From Mercurialis annua (lineage: Eukaryota > Streptophyta > Magnoliopsida > Malpighiales > Euphorbiaceae): a DNA stretch of 64,000 nucleotides. The position numbers and the translations under genes were made by a program. Within the stretch, counting starts at the first letter, position 1, and each line of letters starts with the position of its first letter. Below, in pieces: positions 1 through 11,642 of this stretch. The notes under the pieces were generated by a model. That model made no database searches, was not told the origin of the DNA, and saw only the letters and a program-made list of their open reading frames with translations. The stretch is taken from contig NC_065570.1 in the NCBI RefSeq assembly GCF_937616625.2, forward strand, positions 19,244,046-19,308,045, read 5' to 3'.

Positions 1-1408
1 GTGAAACAGTTGGATTTGTTTCGTAACATTTGTAAACGTTTGGCTTAAATTGCTAAAAATGTGAAAAGTTTTTTTTTTCCCGTAATGTTTGTAAATGTTT
101 GGATTTGTTTATAACGTCTGCAAACGTTTTTAAACGTTTGGCTTAAATCGCTAAAAAGGTGAAACGTTTGGATTTGTTTAGTAACGTTTGTAAATGTTTG
201 GTTTAAATCTCTAAAATAAGGAAAGGTTTGGATTTTTTTCGTAACGTTTGGATTTGTTTCGTAATGTTTGTAAACGTTTGTTTTTTTTGTAACATTTATA
301 AACGTTTGGCTTAAATTGCTAAAATGGGGAAACGTTTGGATTTGTTTCATAACGTTTGTAAACGTTTGGCTTCAATCGCTAAAAAGGTGAAACGTTTGGA
401 TTTGTTTCGGAACGTCTGTAAACATTTGATTAAATTGCTAAAACTGGGTTAAACGTTACGATTTATTTAGTAGCGTTTTAAAAATTTGGCTTAAATCGCT
501 AAAAAGGTTAAACGTTTGGTTTTGTTTCGTAATTTTTGTAAACGTTTGACTTGAATCACTAAAAAGGTAAAACGTTTGGATTTCTTTCGTATTGTTTGTA
601 AACGTTTGTCTTAAATTTCTAAAAATTTGAAACGTTTGGATTTGTTTCGGAACGTTTTAAATGTTTGGTTTTGTTTCGTATCATTTGGAAAAGTTTGGCT
701 TAAATCGCTAAAAAGGTGAAACGTGTGGGGTTATTTCGTAACGCATGTAAACGTTTGGCTTTAATTGCTAAAAAGGTGAAATGCTTGAATTTGATTCATA
801 CATTTGGCTTAAATCGCAAAAAGGTAAAATGTTTGGATTTGTTTCGTAAAGTTTGTAAATGTTTGACTTAAATTGCTAAAAAGGTGAAACGCTTGGATTT
901 GTTTCGTAACGTTTATAAACATTTGGCTTAAATTGCTAAAAAGGTGAAACGTTTGGATTTATTTCGTACCGTTTGTAAACGCTTGGCTTAAATCGCTAAA
1001 AAGATGAAACGTTTGGATTTGTTTCGTACCTTTTGTAAACATTTGACTTAAATCGCTAAAAAGTTGAAACGTTTGGATTTGTTTCGTAACGTTTCTAAAC
1101 GTTTGCATTAAATTGCTAAAAAGGTGAAACTCTTGGTTTTGTTTCGTAATGTTTTTAAACGTTTGACTTAAATTGCTAAATATGGGAAACGTTTGGATTT
1201 GTTTCGTTACGTTTGTAAACGTTTGGCTTCAATAGCTAAAAATGCGAAACGTTTGGATTTGTTTCGTAACGTTTGTAAACGTTTTGCTTAAATCGCTAAA
1301 AAGGTGAAATTTTTGGATTTGTTTCGTAACGTTTTAATCGTTTGGCTTAAATCGCTAAAATGAGGAAACATTTGGATTTGTTTCCTAAATTTTGTAAATT
1401 TTGTAAAC
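1..1408 (+). repeat. 60-bp satellite array, left block
   Basis: Head-to-tail copies of an AT-rich monomer of 60 bp. Each copy runs roughly GTGAAACGTTTGG, ATTTGTTTCG, TAACGTTTGTAAACGTTTGG, CTTAAATCGCTAAAAAG. Monomers diverge from one another by substitutions and small indels, and some are shortened. The array continues off the left edge and stops abruptly near 1408, where a truncated LTR begins. Orientation and monomer match the block at 51705-64000, so the two blocks were probably one array split by the transposon cluster. Open frames on the minus strand here (for example 45-350) come from the period being a multiple of 3; they are not genes. Confidence 0.95.
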
Positions 1409-2999
1409 GACCGTGCACCAGTGAGGTGCACAAACGTGCACTTGGTTGCACGATCGTGCACCCACCGAAGGGCACGCTCGTGCACCCCGACTCGTATCCA
1501 CGTATATGAAGCATATTCTATTTAGAAATTCGACGTTTTTTGAGTAATTTGACTTTAAAAGACGAGCTTCGGACTTTGAGAATTATAAATCTCAAGCTAA
1601 GCTCGACGTTTTAGATAGTCAACAATAATGGAAAACGGTAAGAACGTCATACGATTCTCAAGTATGAGAAGCGATATTCGTTAAGTCATTTATACGACTA
1701 AGATTTATCGAATACGTAAATAAGAATAAAAAACAAAACTAAACCCTAAAACCTAGAAGTATTATACGTGTAAAAATACGAGTTTCATGTCTAACTACTA
1801 AACAATTTGTCAGACGTGTCAGCGAGTAGTGGGGTCAGTAGACGTGGACTAGCGAGAGCATACTATCAGATCGACCATGTCATTACTTGGATAGCGGTCA
1901 CTGTGAGTTGCATTGTACTTTCGCGTGTTATCAACTAAAATTATTTTGATATCATATGATGTATTATTTACACGCATCGCACTATATAAATGAATTGCTG
2001 ATTTTCTATACGTTTTGATTAATCTTTGTATACAAGGACCTAGTATACGATCCAACGAAGCTAGCTACCTATTGCGTGTCAATAGGATGTGTGATCACTA
2101 GTAAATGAGTCAGTCTAGTGTGTCTGACTATGAGGTATGTTTTGATATTCATGTATGATATGATTATGAAAGCCGAGATATGAATGCAATATGAGAGTGA
2201 ACTCGGTTAGAGTGACCTGAGCCCCGTATTTAGTAGGTTGGACCTACCAGTGGGTTGGACCCACCACTTTGGGATTAAAAGATTGGTCGCGATCGACGTG
2301 GTAGAGTGTGAACACTCCCGGGTCGGACCATTTGGATCAGTATGATTTGATAATAGTGAATTAACTTATGTTTCAGGATTTTAGTTTCGAAAGGATCGAG
2401 TAATTTATCATGGGTATTTTTGTATTGATATTGATTTGAAACGCGATGCTACATTTTTATAATGATATCGTTAGTAAATGCAAACTCACTCAGTATTTTC
2501 CCAAATACTGACCCCTCACTTTGTATGTATTTCAGGTGCTTAGTGTGTGGACTTAGCTAGAAGCCAGTTTTGAAGTCCAGAAGTCAGCTGTGTATGTATA
2601 GTCTCCTGACTTCTGTGAGTGCTGCAGTAGTGGTCCCGTGTTGATAGAGTCGTAGCCTGTACATATTACTTGATGTCCTGTTTATATGTTTTTGATAGGC
2701 TACATGTAGTATGTTTTATCCACGGCCCCAGATGTCAGTGATATGTTCTGTTATACTAACTTTTGTATATAGTACCGCGAGGCCAGTTCGTACAGGGTAC
2801 GGTAACTAGAGCCCGCGAGGTTTTAAATAGTTAGTGTAAATACTTGATTGTATATCATATATATGTATATTTTCTTTCATTGTATTTTTTATTTATTATT
2901 TGCGAAAAATTAATAGTGGTTTGAGGCTTGCTACGGGTTCCGGAGCTACCGCTCCCGTTCCCTAGCGCCGGTTGCGGCTCAATATTTTGGGTCGTGACA
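1409..2999 (+). mobile_element. 5'-truncated LTR of a Ty3/gypsy-type retrotransposon
   Basis: The segment ends in GGGTCGTGACA (ending 2999), the same 3' terminus as the complete LTRs in this window, preceded by CTAGCGCCGGTTGCGG, which also matches their last ~60 bp. Around 2480-2540 it has the same layout as the other LTRs: an AACTCACTCAGTATT-like stretch, CTGACCCC, then a pyrimidine-rich run ending in TTTCAGG. No TG..-type LTR start is visible at the satellite junction, so the 5' part is missing. No coding capacity. It begins in a GTGCAC-rich stretch. Subfamily unknown; it differs clearly from the LTRs of elements A and C. Confidence 0.7.
1411..1487. repeat. GTGCAC-rich palindromic stretch at the satellite/LTR junction
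   Basis: Five GTGCAC hexamers plus further TGCAC and GCACG variants occur in about 77 bp, including the perfect 14-bp palindrome TGCACGATCGTGCA at 1447-1460. It is unusually GC-rich for the surroundings and lies directly at the edge of the satellite. It may be part of the truncated LTR; no function is assigned. Confidence 0.6.
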
Positions 3000-3007
3000 A
3001 GTTCGCA

Positions 3008-5975
3008 TGTAATACCCCGTATATTTTTCGGTTTTTTTTCGATGAGTTTCCGATTACAATTTGGAGTCGCTTCGAGTTCATGGTTCGTTTCGTGGTTTGA
3101 ATAAATTAATTGGTTGGCCCATGTTTCTGTTGATTAATTTTTTTCTTTGATTTTGGCCCATGCACCTTGTTCTTATACAAGTGTTTATGAGTTATTAAGT
3201 TTATAATTTTGGCCCATGAATATCATGAAGCCCATGCACATTTGGCCTACTCTTGTTCTTGTTTTTCAATAGCAGCGTGCTGCACTTCTTTCATCCCTTT
3301 TCCTTCTTCTTTTTTTCATTCGTTGAAACCCTAATTATTAGACAAAACCCTAGCCGACTCATTACCCTAAACTAATATCAGAAACACTACCATCCTTATT
3401 ACAATCTTCATTCCTCTTCTTGGCGATTCAGTTAGGTAAGTTTCTATCATTACTTTGATTGATTCGTTTTGATATCGTTAATATCGTTAATATCGTTCTT
3501 GATCCATATCTTGTTTGTTTTAGCTATAATCTAAGATTCTCTTCGATTATTCATCTATACTTGACTCCCTCGTTAATCCCTACGTGTTGGAATCGAATTT
3601 GGTACGTACGAATCCTTTCGTTTTTGTGTCGTCGGTTCATTGCCTTGTGATTCATGTTCTGCCGCTGTTTTTAGGCAATGATTACTGCTGTTTGTTCCTG
3701 TTAGTTGACGATTGCTACACCTTGAATCTCTTTGTTGTTTTGACCTAATTGATGCTACTCGGTTTCGATTTGGATTTGTCGAACCCCGCCATTGTTAAGG
3801 CTCCTGTACATGCATGGTTTTTGGTTGCCATCTTCTTACTTAATAACATTGATAATACATGTTTTCGTTAATTAAGGATTGTTTGAGTTTAGTAATGAAA
3901 TTGTGAGATTTGGAGGATTGTGCTTGCTGCTGTCAGTATTGGAATCATGTTCTGAAGGATTGTCCTTGGCGGGAATTTTGCATATTGTTTAAATTGTTGA
4001 ATTGTTGTCCCTGTTCATGGTTGATAGCCATTTATTTCTTAATTTTAATTGATTATTATTGTTGTTTACTCTGAGAATGGATTTGTTCTTTTGGCCATTT
4101 GAATTTTTATTAATTAGTTGGCTTTGGCGAGAATGGTGATTTCAATTATGTGTGGCCATTTTGGTTATTGATTCAATTATCCTGGACTATGTCCTTATTG
4201 TTTTGGGCAACTATTATTTTATTTTTGTCATAAGCTTAATGATTGATTTATTAATCAAAGTTTATTGAATTGGTTAAATACCAATTGAAACCGTCCTTTT
4301 TTTATCGTTTAATTTTCTAAATTGGTACTGATAACATTATTTTGAAATACGAAAATAATATTTGTTAGAAACTTTGATTATATCATTTTTGATAATTTAA
4401 ATTTGAAAACGATATTTATATTTATAATCTATAATCTTATAATTACTCGGGTAATTGTAGTTTTGGAATTATTGACTTAGCGTGTCGATTTGGCTAAATT
4501 ACAATTTAGCTTTTAATTTATTTATTTTTAAAACTTATTTGATTAAGTTTTTAATTGTAACTTGGGTTACTTAAAGTTAAAGTTATTGGGTTCCGTTTTT
4601 AAATATTGATTTATTATTTTATCTAGTTGATTCTATAATTATAAACTATGGTTTATAATTGGATATAATTATATTTATTTTATTAAAGTGATTTTTGGGA
4701 ATTATAAACTCTGTTTTATATTTTGATAAAATATTTTGGGTCGGGTTAGACTTGGGTCACCCGACATGTGAGGTAGCTTGGTAGTTAATGGTAAGTCGGC
4801 TAACCCAATATTTGAGAAAATGGATTTAAGTTATTATTTACTTATTATTTAAGTAATATTTTCAAGAACGGATTTTAAAGAGGAAACCCAATAGACTTGG
4901 CTTATCTATTTATTGGGTATTGCGGTACTCGATGTGGTTCGTATTTTGAATCGGGTCATTATGTAATCAATTGTTTTTTTTGCTTTAGCTATGCTTGTGC
5001 GAGACTTGGTATTGTGCTAGTCCTATGTGGTGTCTAGTATTTTTAGAGTTAGGGGTTGAATGGATTTTAACTTATATATTATTTTAGACCCGTCGACTGC
5101 TCGTGTTTCGGAGTCTACGCAGGGATAGCTGTTTGCCAAGATTCACGTGGATAAGCAAGCAGTGAGTTTGTAGTGCTATTTATCGCTTTATTAAGTACCG
5201 CAATTTATTTTAGTACTATAAATGCTTTTGAACTGTTTTTAAGCGATTATGGATTTGGATTGAAACGAGCTACTCGATAGGCTTGTATCGAGACTGTGTG
5301 CACCGGTAAGTACTCTGGGATCGGCAGACTAATGTCTTGCTTACGCTGGTATATGACGAGGATATGTTCCCGTCCACTCTGGGTTTATCAGTATGCTATG
5401 TCATACTTACGCTGGGATCATTTCAATATTGTTTTCCATAATCATATTATATTAGTATAAAATGTTTGATTTCAGGGTTTTAAACTTAATAAATGTAAAT
5501 AGTATTGCGAACTCATCTCAGTATATCTGACCCCGTTGTTTTTCCAAATTTTCCAGGTTTATGATTTGAAAGATGGTCCACTCCGATTCTTTTGATTCCT
5601 CAGAGTTTTTATGTTATTTAAACTAGTCAATGTTTTCTAACTCTTAGACCGCAGTAGAATTAGTTTAATAGTTACTTTGGTTATTGCACATTGGGATTGT
5701 CGGTTTGTCCGATTGTTTATTATTGGCATGTTCACTCTGGATTATATTTTATTAGTATATTTAAGGCATGTTGTTAAGCATTTCAGATATTTAAGTTATT
5801 TATATTAGAACTGTAATATAAATTGCTAGACTAAGGTTGGAGTCTCGGTTGCCCCCGAGCAAAGTTTCTGCAGGTTTATATGTTTAATAGTTTTCCGCGA
5901 GACTTGCTACGGGTTTTGGTACGACCATACCCATACCCTAGCGCCGGTTATGATCCATGAAATTGGGTCGTGACA
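3008..5975 (+). repeat. 5' LTR of element A (2968 bp)
   Basis: Bounded by TGTAATACCCC and GGGTCGTGACA. It matches 45967-48924 throughout, with scattered substitutions and small indels (about 2-3 % by eye in the stretches compared), so A is clearly older than B and C. It contains a splice-donor-like GGTAAGTTT at 3435 and a branch-point/pyrimidine/AG arrangement ending at 5556. The open frame at 3459-3650 lies inside the LTR and has no recognisable product. Confidence 0.9.
3436..5556 (+). other. Predicted leader intron within LTR A
   Basis: Donor: TTAG followed by GTAAGTTT, with GT at 3436-3437. Acceptor: CTGAC (a plant branch-point match), then a T/C-rich tract and CCAG, with AG at 5555-5556. 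The same pair occurs in element C's LTR and partly in the antisense LTR. The right LTR of A has GATAAG at the donor, so this copy has lost it. Splicing is inferred, not shown. Confidence 0.4.
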
Positions 5976-5979
5976 AACT

Positions 5980-5991
5980 TGGTATCAGAGC
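5980..5991 (+). other. Primer binding site of element A (initiator Met-tRNA type)
   Basis: TGGTATCAGAGC four bases after the LTR end. This is the usual plant retrotransposon primer site complementary to the 3' end of initiator methionine tRNA. Element C has the same site in the same context. Confidence 0.9.
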
Positions 5992-7830
5992 TTTGGTTTC
6001 AAACCAAAGCCATTTGCATGCTCTTTGTTTACTCTGTTAAGTTGTTATTGAGTCATAGGTACTACTGCGGAATTAGGATTCATGTCTTGTCTTTGAAACG
6101 CCATCTTTTAATTTTATACTTTCTGCCTACACCGATAGGAGTGTGTCGAGTCAGTCATTTTTATGTCTTGATTTGATGCTAATATTTTTGATGTTGATGC
6201 CGTTTCACTTGGGTGATTTTAATTGCCTTTGATTTCTCGGGAAGTCCTATTTTGGTAATTTTCTTTAATTCATGCTTAGGCATGATGTTATTTTCCTTAT
6301 CATGTTGGTGATGCGTTTTACTGGGTGATAGTATTCTGGCTTTTACGCCATTAATAAAATTGTTGACGTTGAATTATTTTGTAAGTACTTCTGGCTTTAG
6401 CCGAGAGCCTTGATTTAAAAAAAATGAAAAAAATGATATATTGTCAGGCTTTGACATTGTTTTGGGTTAAATGATTTTTGTCCGAAAAATCTTTTTCACG
6501 TTTTGTGAATTACGTTGTTGGCCACATATTGGTTTTAAATTACCTTAAGGATCTTATTTTTGCCTAATTAGTGTTTGACGCGAAAAGGTCAAATGGGTAG
6601 TCTGGACACGACACCCTAAAATATTATTTTCAGTATCTTGCCAGTAAAATGAAATCCGTTTATTTCAAAGTTTTACATTTGACTACGGATTGAAAAAGGG
6701 TTGTTATTTTGAAATAAAAAGAAATTCTTGTATTTTAAAAATTAAAATGTTACGTCTACCTTGATGTTTTCAAAATGATTATTTTGAAATAATTTTATTT
6801 TTAAAGGCGATACTGATTTGATAATTTAACATTAATTTTATAATTTTACATATTTTGATTTTTCAACACTTTGGTGTTGTTGGTCTTATGCTTCATTAAC
6901 TATTTTTTATTGAAGCCAGTATTTCTGAAAAAATTGTTAAATAATAATTGTTTTTCCACTTGGGCGATGAGTTGATGTTATTACTTTGGTGACGTCGAGC
7001 TACCTATTTTGAAAATATTGAGATTTATGTTCAAAAGACGTTTTTGTTTTTCGGATTTTAAAATGTGTTGCATACGTTTTATAAATGGATATTATGGGTT
7101 TGACTTGGGTCACCCAAACTTGGAGTTAAGCTTGGAAGTGGTAATCACTCGGTTAACTCGATGATTTTAAATTGAGGCGTTTGGGAATAATTATATCTTT
7201 TGTTTTATAAAGAGGTTTTTCGGAAAATGATTTTTTAAAACTTTGGGGCTCGACATGAACTTGAAATCTATTTTGTAAATCTTATCTTTCGAAGTGGGTT
7301 TCGATAAGTACTTTATGATCAATATCTTTATTATTTTCATTTAAGTTGATGTGTTAAAAATGTTATTATATGATTTAAATTTTCATCAATTACGGGTTGT
7401 TTTGAGTTGTCACCATGTCGGTAGGAATTCTTGGATCACATAAGATGATCTATGCTCAATCCTTTGAAATTTATATTAGTTATCTATCTTAATGAGTAAT
7501 TGTTTTACTGCAAGACGCTTAAGTGCTTTTTGGATGTCTGAGCAATTCTTAACCTATATTACTACGTTATTATCCTTGTCTCTCATGTTTGTTTAAGTTA
7601 AGCCTTATCAATTTTGTCCCCGTTGACCTCATTGTGTGGAGTAGCACGTGAGGGTATTCCTCGCTAGTTTTTCTTTGGCTTAACTTTGGCGTTGGTGTCG
7701 ATGTGCCATTCGAACATTATTTTGACCTTGCGATTAGTTTAGATGTTCTAATTGGTTTCGCCGGATCGAACGTTTGACCCTGGAAATAGAAGTGATTAAT
7801 TTTCTTATCAATAAATTGGGTCTTTCTACA
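5992..7830 (+). other. Left interior of element A: non-coding leader
   Basis: The first ~270 bp (to about 6260) align closely with the leader of element C downstream of its primer site, including GTTTACTCTGTTAAGTT and GTCGAGTCAGTCATT. The alignment fades further in, and no gag start or gag-like reading frame is found before 7830. The rest is AT-rich with no recognisable gene. Sequence near 7755-7765 (TTTCGCCGGATCG) faintly recalls a block in element B's LTR, but too weakly to use. Confidence 0.7.
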
Positions 7831-7875
7831 GATACTTTGTTTTTTAACAAAGTATCTTACTTGTTTTTAATATTA
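7831..7875 (+). repeat. Left terminal inverted repeat candidate of the MULE
   Basis: Aligns with the reverse complement of 43250-43294 over about 40 bp with a few mismatches and two 1-bp gaps. It is itself a perfect hairpin: GATACTTTGTT (7831-7841), TTTT loop, AACAAAGTATC (7846-7856). Confidence 0.5.
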
Positions 7876-8689
7876 GCCATCGATCTAACAAATCTAATCT
7901 GCACCGTTAAAATAAAAATAGAAAAGTGACCTACTACCTATTAAACTGGTATTCAAATAACCACTTAATCACGATATCAAAACTCTATATCGTTCTTAAT
8001 CAACTCAACTTTTTCATTCCAAAAAATTTCAACAACTATTTCTTATTTGATCATGAACAATTCTCAGCAACTTGACATTTAATCAGTCTACGTTTCATAT
8101 AATCATCAGGTATTCTGTTTTTAATTACAAACAAAGTGATTATAATCAATAATATTTTGCATAGAAAAAGCTATACATATATCAGTATTTTGGATAAAAT
8201 TACAACAACTGGATCTTCTAGTAATCGTTTGAGCGATAACATTGCTTTTGTTGATTGGATTTCAGTGTCTGATACACTACTTTTTTTATAATTAAATTTT
8301 TATCAATTTGTGTTTTCTTTTTTTGCTATTTAAGTTCATAAAGGATATTATATTACCTAATTCTCAGATTATGTATTTGATTTGTTTGCTTTGATGCGCC
8401 ATCCTTTTCAACCTTTTCACCGATTCTACCGACAACCATAATTTTCCACTCCTCCATTTGCTGCCTAGGTAAATTTTTTTGATTTTTTATTACTGAAAAC
8501 ATATTGCTGAAACTTTAAATTTTTCTTATTCTTCTTTTAATTCAATGTCATAGAGTTGCAGAAATTTATCAAACAAATTCCAAATTTGGCTTTGAAGATT
8601 CTTGGTCTTCAATTAAGGTACATTATTGCTGCAACTATGTTGTTAAATCTTAATGTCTCTCAGTTATCTGTAGAGGTTCGTACTTGAGG

Positions 8690-8885
8690 TAGGTTGTAAC
8701 ACTCGACGAGTATGTAACCTTATCACGAGTAAAAACTTACACAGATATGTTTTTACTCGAGTAACTGGAATACTCTGCGAGTAAACTGGTTATCTCGAGT
8801 AGGAACATATCTGCAGATGTTTGTACTCGAGGTAAGATTCATCACTCGTCGAGTTAGAAACATTACCTCGAGTATAAAATACTGC
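8690..8885. repeat. Cluster of ACTCGAG-type palindromes and hairpins
   Basis: Eight CGAG-containing motifs (ACTCGACGAG, CACGAGTA, ACTCGAGTA, TGCGAGTA, TCTCGAGTA, ACTCGAGG, ACTCGTCGAG, CCTCGAGTA) occur in under 200 bp. Two strong hairpins are visible. One has an 11-bp stem (8726-8736 with 8749-8759). The other spans 8794-8831, with an 8-bp outer stem CTCGAGTA/TACTCGAG and an inner AACAT/ATGTT stem. It lies about 300 bp upstream of the first exon of the Ulp1-type gene. A regulatory or transposase-binding role would be inference. Confidence 0.7.
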
Positions 8886-9181
8886 AGTATTATTAGTTAG
8901 ATTTGTAAAAGAATTTTATTTCATAAGATTTGTTAATCCATTGTCTAATAGTAAATTCAAAAATACATGATAATCATGATTTTCATGTGTATTAGGATCA
9001 TAGCACTAAACTTTTTTAAACCATATTATTATGACTTATCATTATTTAGTTTTTTTTAATTTTATTATTATGACATATTATTATTTTTGGTAATGTGGTG
9101 ATGGAAGTGTAGAATTTTTACATATATTTCATTAATTTTAATTTATTGAGTTAATTATGAATGTATTTATTACACAGAACA

Positions 9182-11545
9182 ATGATTGATAAGGAAGTCG
9201 TTGAATCAATTTCTAAAATAAAGATGGAGCATATGACATCATCCAAGGTATGCTCATTTTGAACTAAATATGAATATTTATAATTGAAATTTTTTGTAAA
9301 CTAAATAGTGTATATTTTTAATTTTTAATGTTTTTCAAATATTATTTTTTGTTATATCAATTTTGACGAATATTTGTTATGTTTGGATGTTGTTTGTTTT
9401 ATTGTTCTTATTATAATTAATTTATAAAAATATGACATCATAAGCAATTAAATTTTAATGTGCTTATAAAATATTTCAGGGTTATTTGGAGACACGTTGT
9501 GCGGTGCACAAGTTTTGTAATGTTGTGGAAAAATTTAATGATGCCAAGATCAAGAATGTTAAAGATCTTGGATTTGGTGGGCTTTTAGACATTCAGAGTC
9601 AAAATTTAAAAAATAGCTTAATTGAAGGTCTTGCATTTAGGTTTGATGTGAAAACATACGAATTATCTGTGCATAAAGATAGAATAAAAATCACCACAGA
9701 TTATGTTGAACGATCTTTAGGGTTATCTTCGAGAGGCCTAGATGTTTGTGAATACTTAGGAGCTTGTGATTACGATGTCTTCAAAAAGTATAATATTCCT
9801 AAGGCGACTTGTGATATTAAATACCTAGCTAAAGAGCTAGGTAGGCTACCTGCAAATGATGAGTTCAAAGTCAAATTTTTGTTGTTCGCAATTGAAACGA
9901 TCATATCACCTAATACGAGTCATTATGTAAGTACATTTTATGGTGGTCTTCTGAAAGATATAACAAAAATTCAAAAAATGAACTGGGCAAAATACACCAT
10001 TGAATGTCTTGCTAGAGGAATTCAAAAGTTTAAGGAAACTTATTTTGGTACTAGCAATATCAAGAGATTGAATGGATGCGTCTTGATACTCCAGGTATTA
10101 TATAATCTTAATATAAATGTATTTGTGGTACAAATTTTACTGATCGTTTGAAACTTATTTACTTACATATTTTTTGTTAGTTTCTTTATCTGGAACATAT
10201 TAATGTTGGTTGTGTAAAATTACCAAACGATTATGAGAAGCCTTCCATCCAACATTGGGATAGCAAAGTTGTTACAAATGCTTTGTTTAAAGTAATGAGA
10301 TATGGAGGTCTTGATAGTGACAAGATAATGTTATTAATTATAATTTAGCAATTTAATTTTTTTGTCTTAATTTTTTTTTTTTGGAGTTAATAACTACTTT
10401 TTCATTGATTATCTTATTATAAAAAGGTGTTGATATCAAAAGGCGATGATAGACCGATGGACCATCTATTAAGTAGTAAAATAATTTAATTGATTGAATA
10501 TTTTAATATAATGATATATTATTTATAGAGTATTATGTTTATTGCATGATGCAAATATTGTGACTTCTGAGATAAAATGTGAATGGTTGAATTTTAAAGA
10601 AGAAGTTGTGAATATTTTGAAAGGTATACTGAAGGAAAACAACGATAGACATATGGAGAAAGTTGATAGTGTGAGTGTTATTTTACATTTTAATTGTTAT
10701 AATTCAGTTCACTTAACACTTAATATTTAGATATTTAACTTTTATTTAATAAATCAAGTGTTGAAAACTGAAATGCTTGAGATGAGAAATGAGCTCACAG
10801 AATTTAAACAGGAAACTTTCATTACTATGAGAAACATTTTAAAGGACAACATAGAAAGTACCACAAAAATACAAAATGTGAGTTGATTAATTTCTCAATA
10901 TGGTAACACAATGTATATTTTGGTTTTCTAATCATTGTTTAATTTTTTTAGGAATTGAAATTTGAGATCCGCGAGCTCACGAAGGATAATGTGGATTCTG
11001 ATATGGGGAACAAAAATATAGCTGGTGACGTAGTAGGGTTGATAAATGCTAAGAAAGAGTTAAAGGATGAGTTTACAAATTTCAAAAGTGAAATTTTAGA
11101 TATGTTGGTGGAAGTAAAAAATGGGTTAGGAATTGTATCTCAGAAGATTAAAAAGAATATTTTTGATGATAAGGTGCACAATTTGATTGATTTTGATGCT
11201 GAGTTGTCTGAAAATGAATATGAAGTTCAGGTTAAGGAGAATAATGACTATTCTGTCATTAAAGTACAAGATATGAATGAAATATGCAACAAAGATGATT
11301 GTAAGAAGTACTTTAAGAAAAAGGCAAAGATTTCGTTTCCTTCAAAAGACATGGAGAATTTTGGATCTGCATCTATGAATTTAGGCAAGTTGGACACCGG
11401 TTATGTGAGTAATGATCATAAACTAGCAAGTGAGCCAACCGATCAGTTAGAAGGTAATGCAACTGTTGATGACAATCTTATTTTATTTGGCGGTAAAAAA
11501 GTTAGAGGTTCTAGAACGCAAAAAACAAGACCGCGAATAACCCAG
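9182..11545 (+). pseudogene. 5' part of MULE-borne Ulp1-type gene: N-terminal module and coiled-coil exons
   Basis: Probable start ATG 9182, with a 22-codon exon (9182-9247, donor GGTATG). It joins in phase to 9480-10094 (205 codons, frame open throughout, starting GYLETRC). That exon has the pattern common in plant Ulp1-associated transposon proteins: a CAVHKFC start, then LGFGGLLDIQ, a KITTDYVERSLGL stretch and a helix-rich tail. A third exon from 10181 (FLYLEHINVGC) is open for about 45 codons. Smaller exon-like pieces at ~10531-10670 and ~10759-10876 and the exon 10952-11545 (198 codons) are rich in E/K/N with heptad-like spacing, probably coiled coil. Not every exon joint keeps phase between 10320 and 10950, so this part is probably damaged. 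The final exon leads in phase to the Ulp1 module. Confidence 0.6.
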
Positions 11546-11642
11546 GTAACAATTATTTGAATTTGATCATTTTACTTGTTAATGATTGATATCAAAACTG
11601 TTTAGAACACCTAATTTATTGTGTATTATTTTTATTTCTCAG

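Noticed and set aside
1741..1755. Telomere-like AAACCCTAAAACC
   Set aside because: Only about two imperfect units; isolated occurrences are common in plant AT-rich DNA.
5980..5991. tRNA gene at the TGGTATCAGAGC sites
   Set aside because: Only the 12-base complement of a tRNA 3' end is present; there are no tRNA arms around it. It is a primer binding site.
7822..7830. Possible MULE target duplication CTTTCTACA versus CCTAGCAAA at 43295
   Set aside because: Too few matching positions to be more than chance; borders therefore left uncertain.
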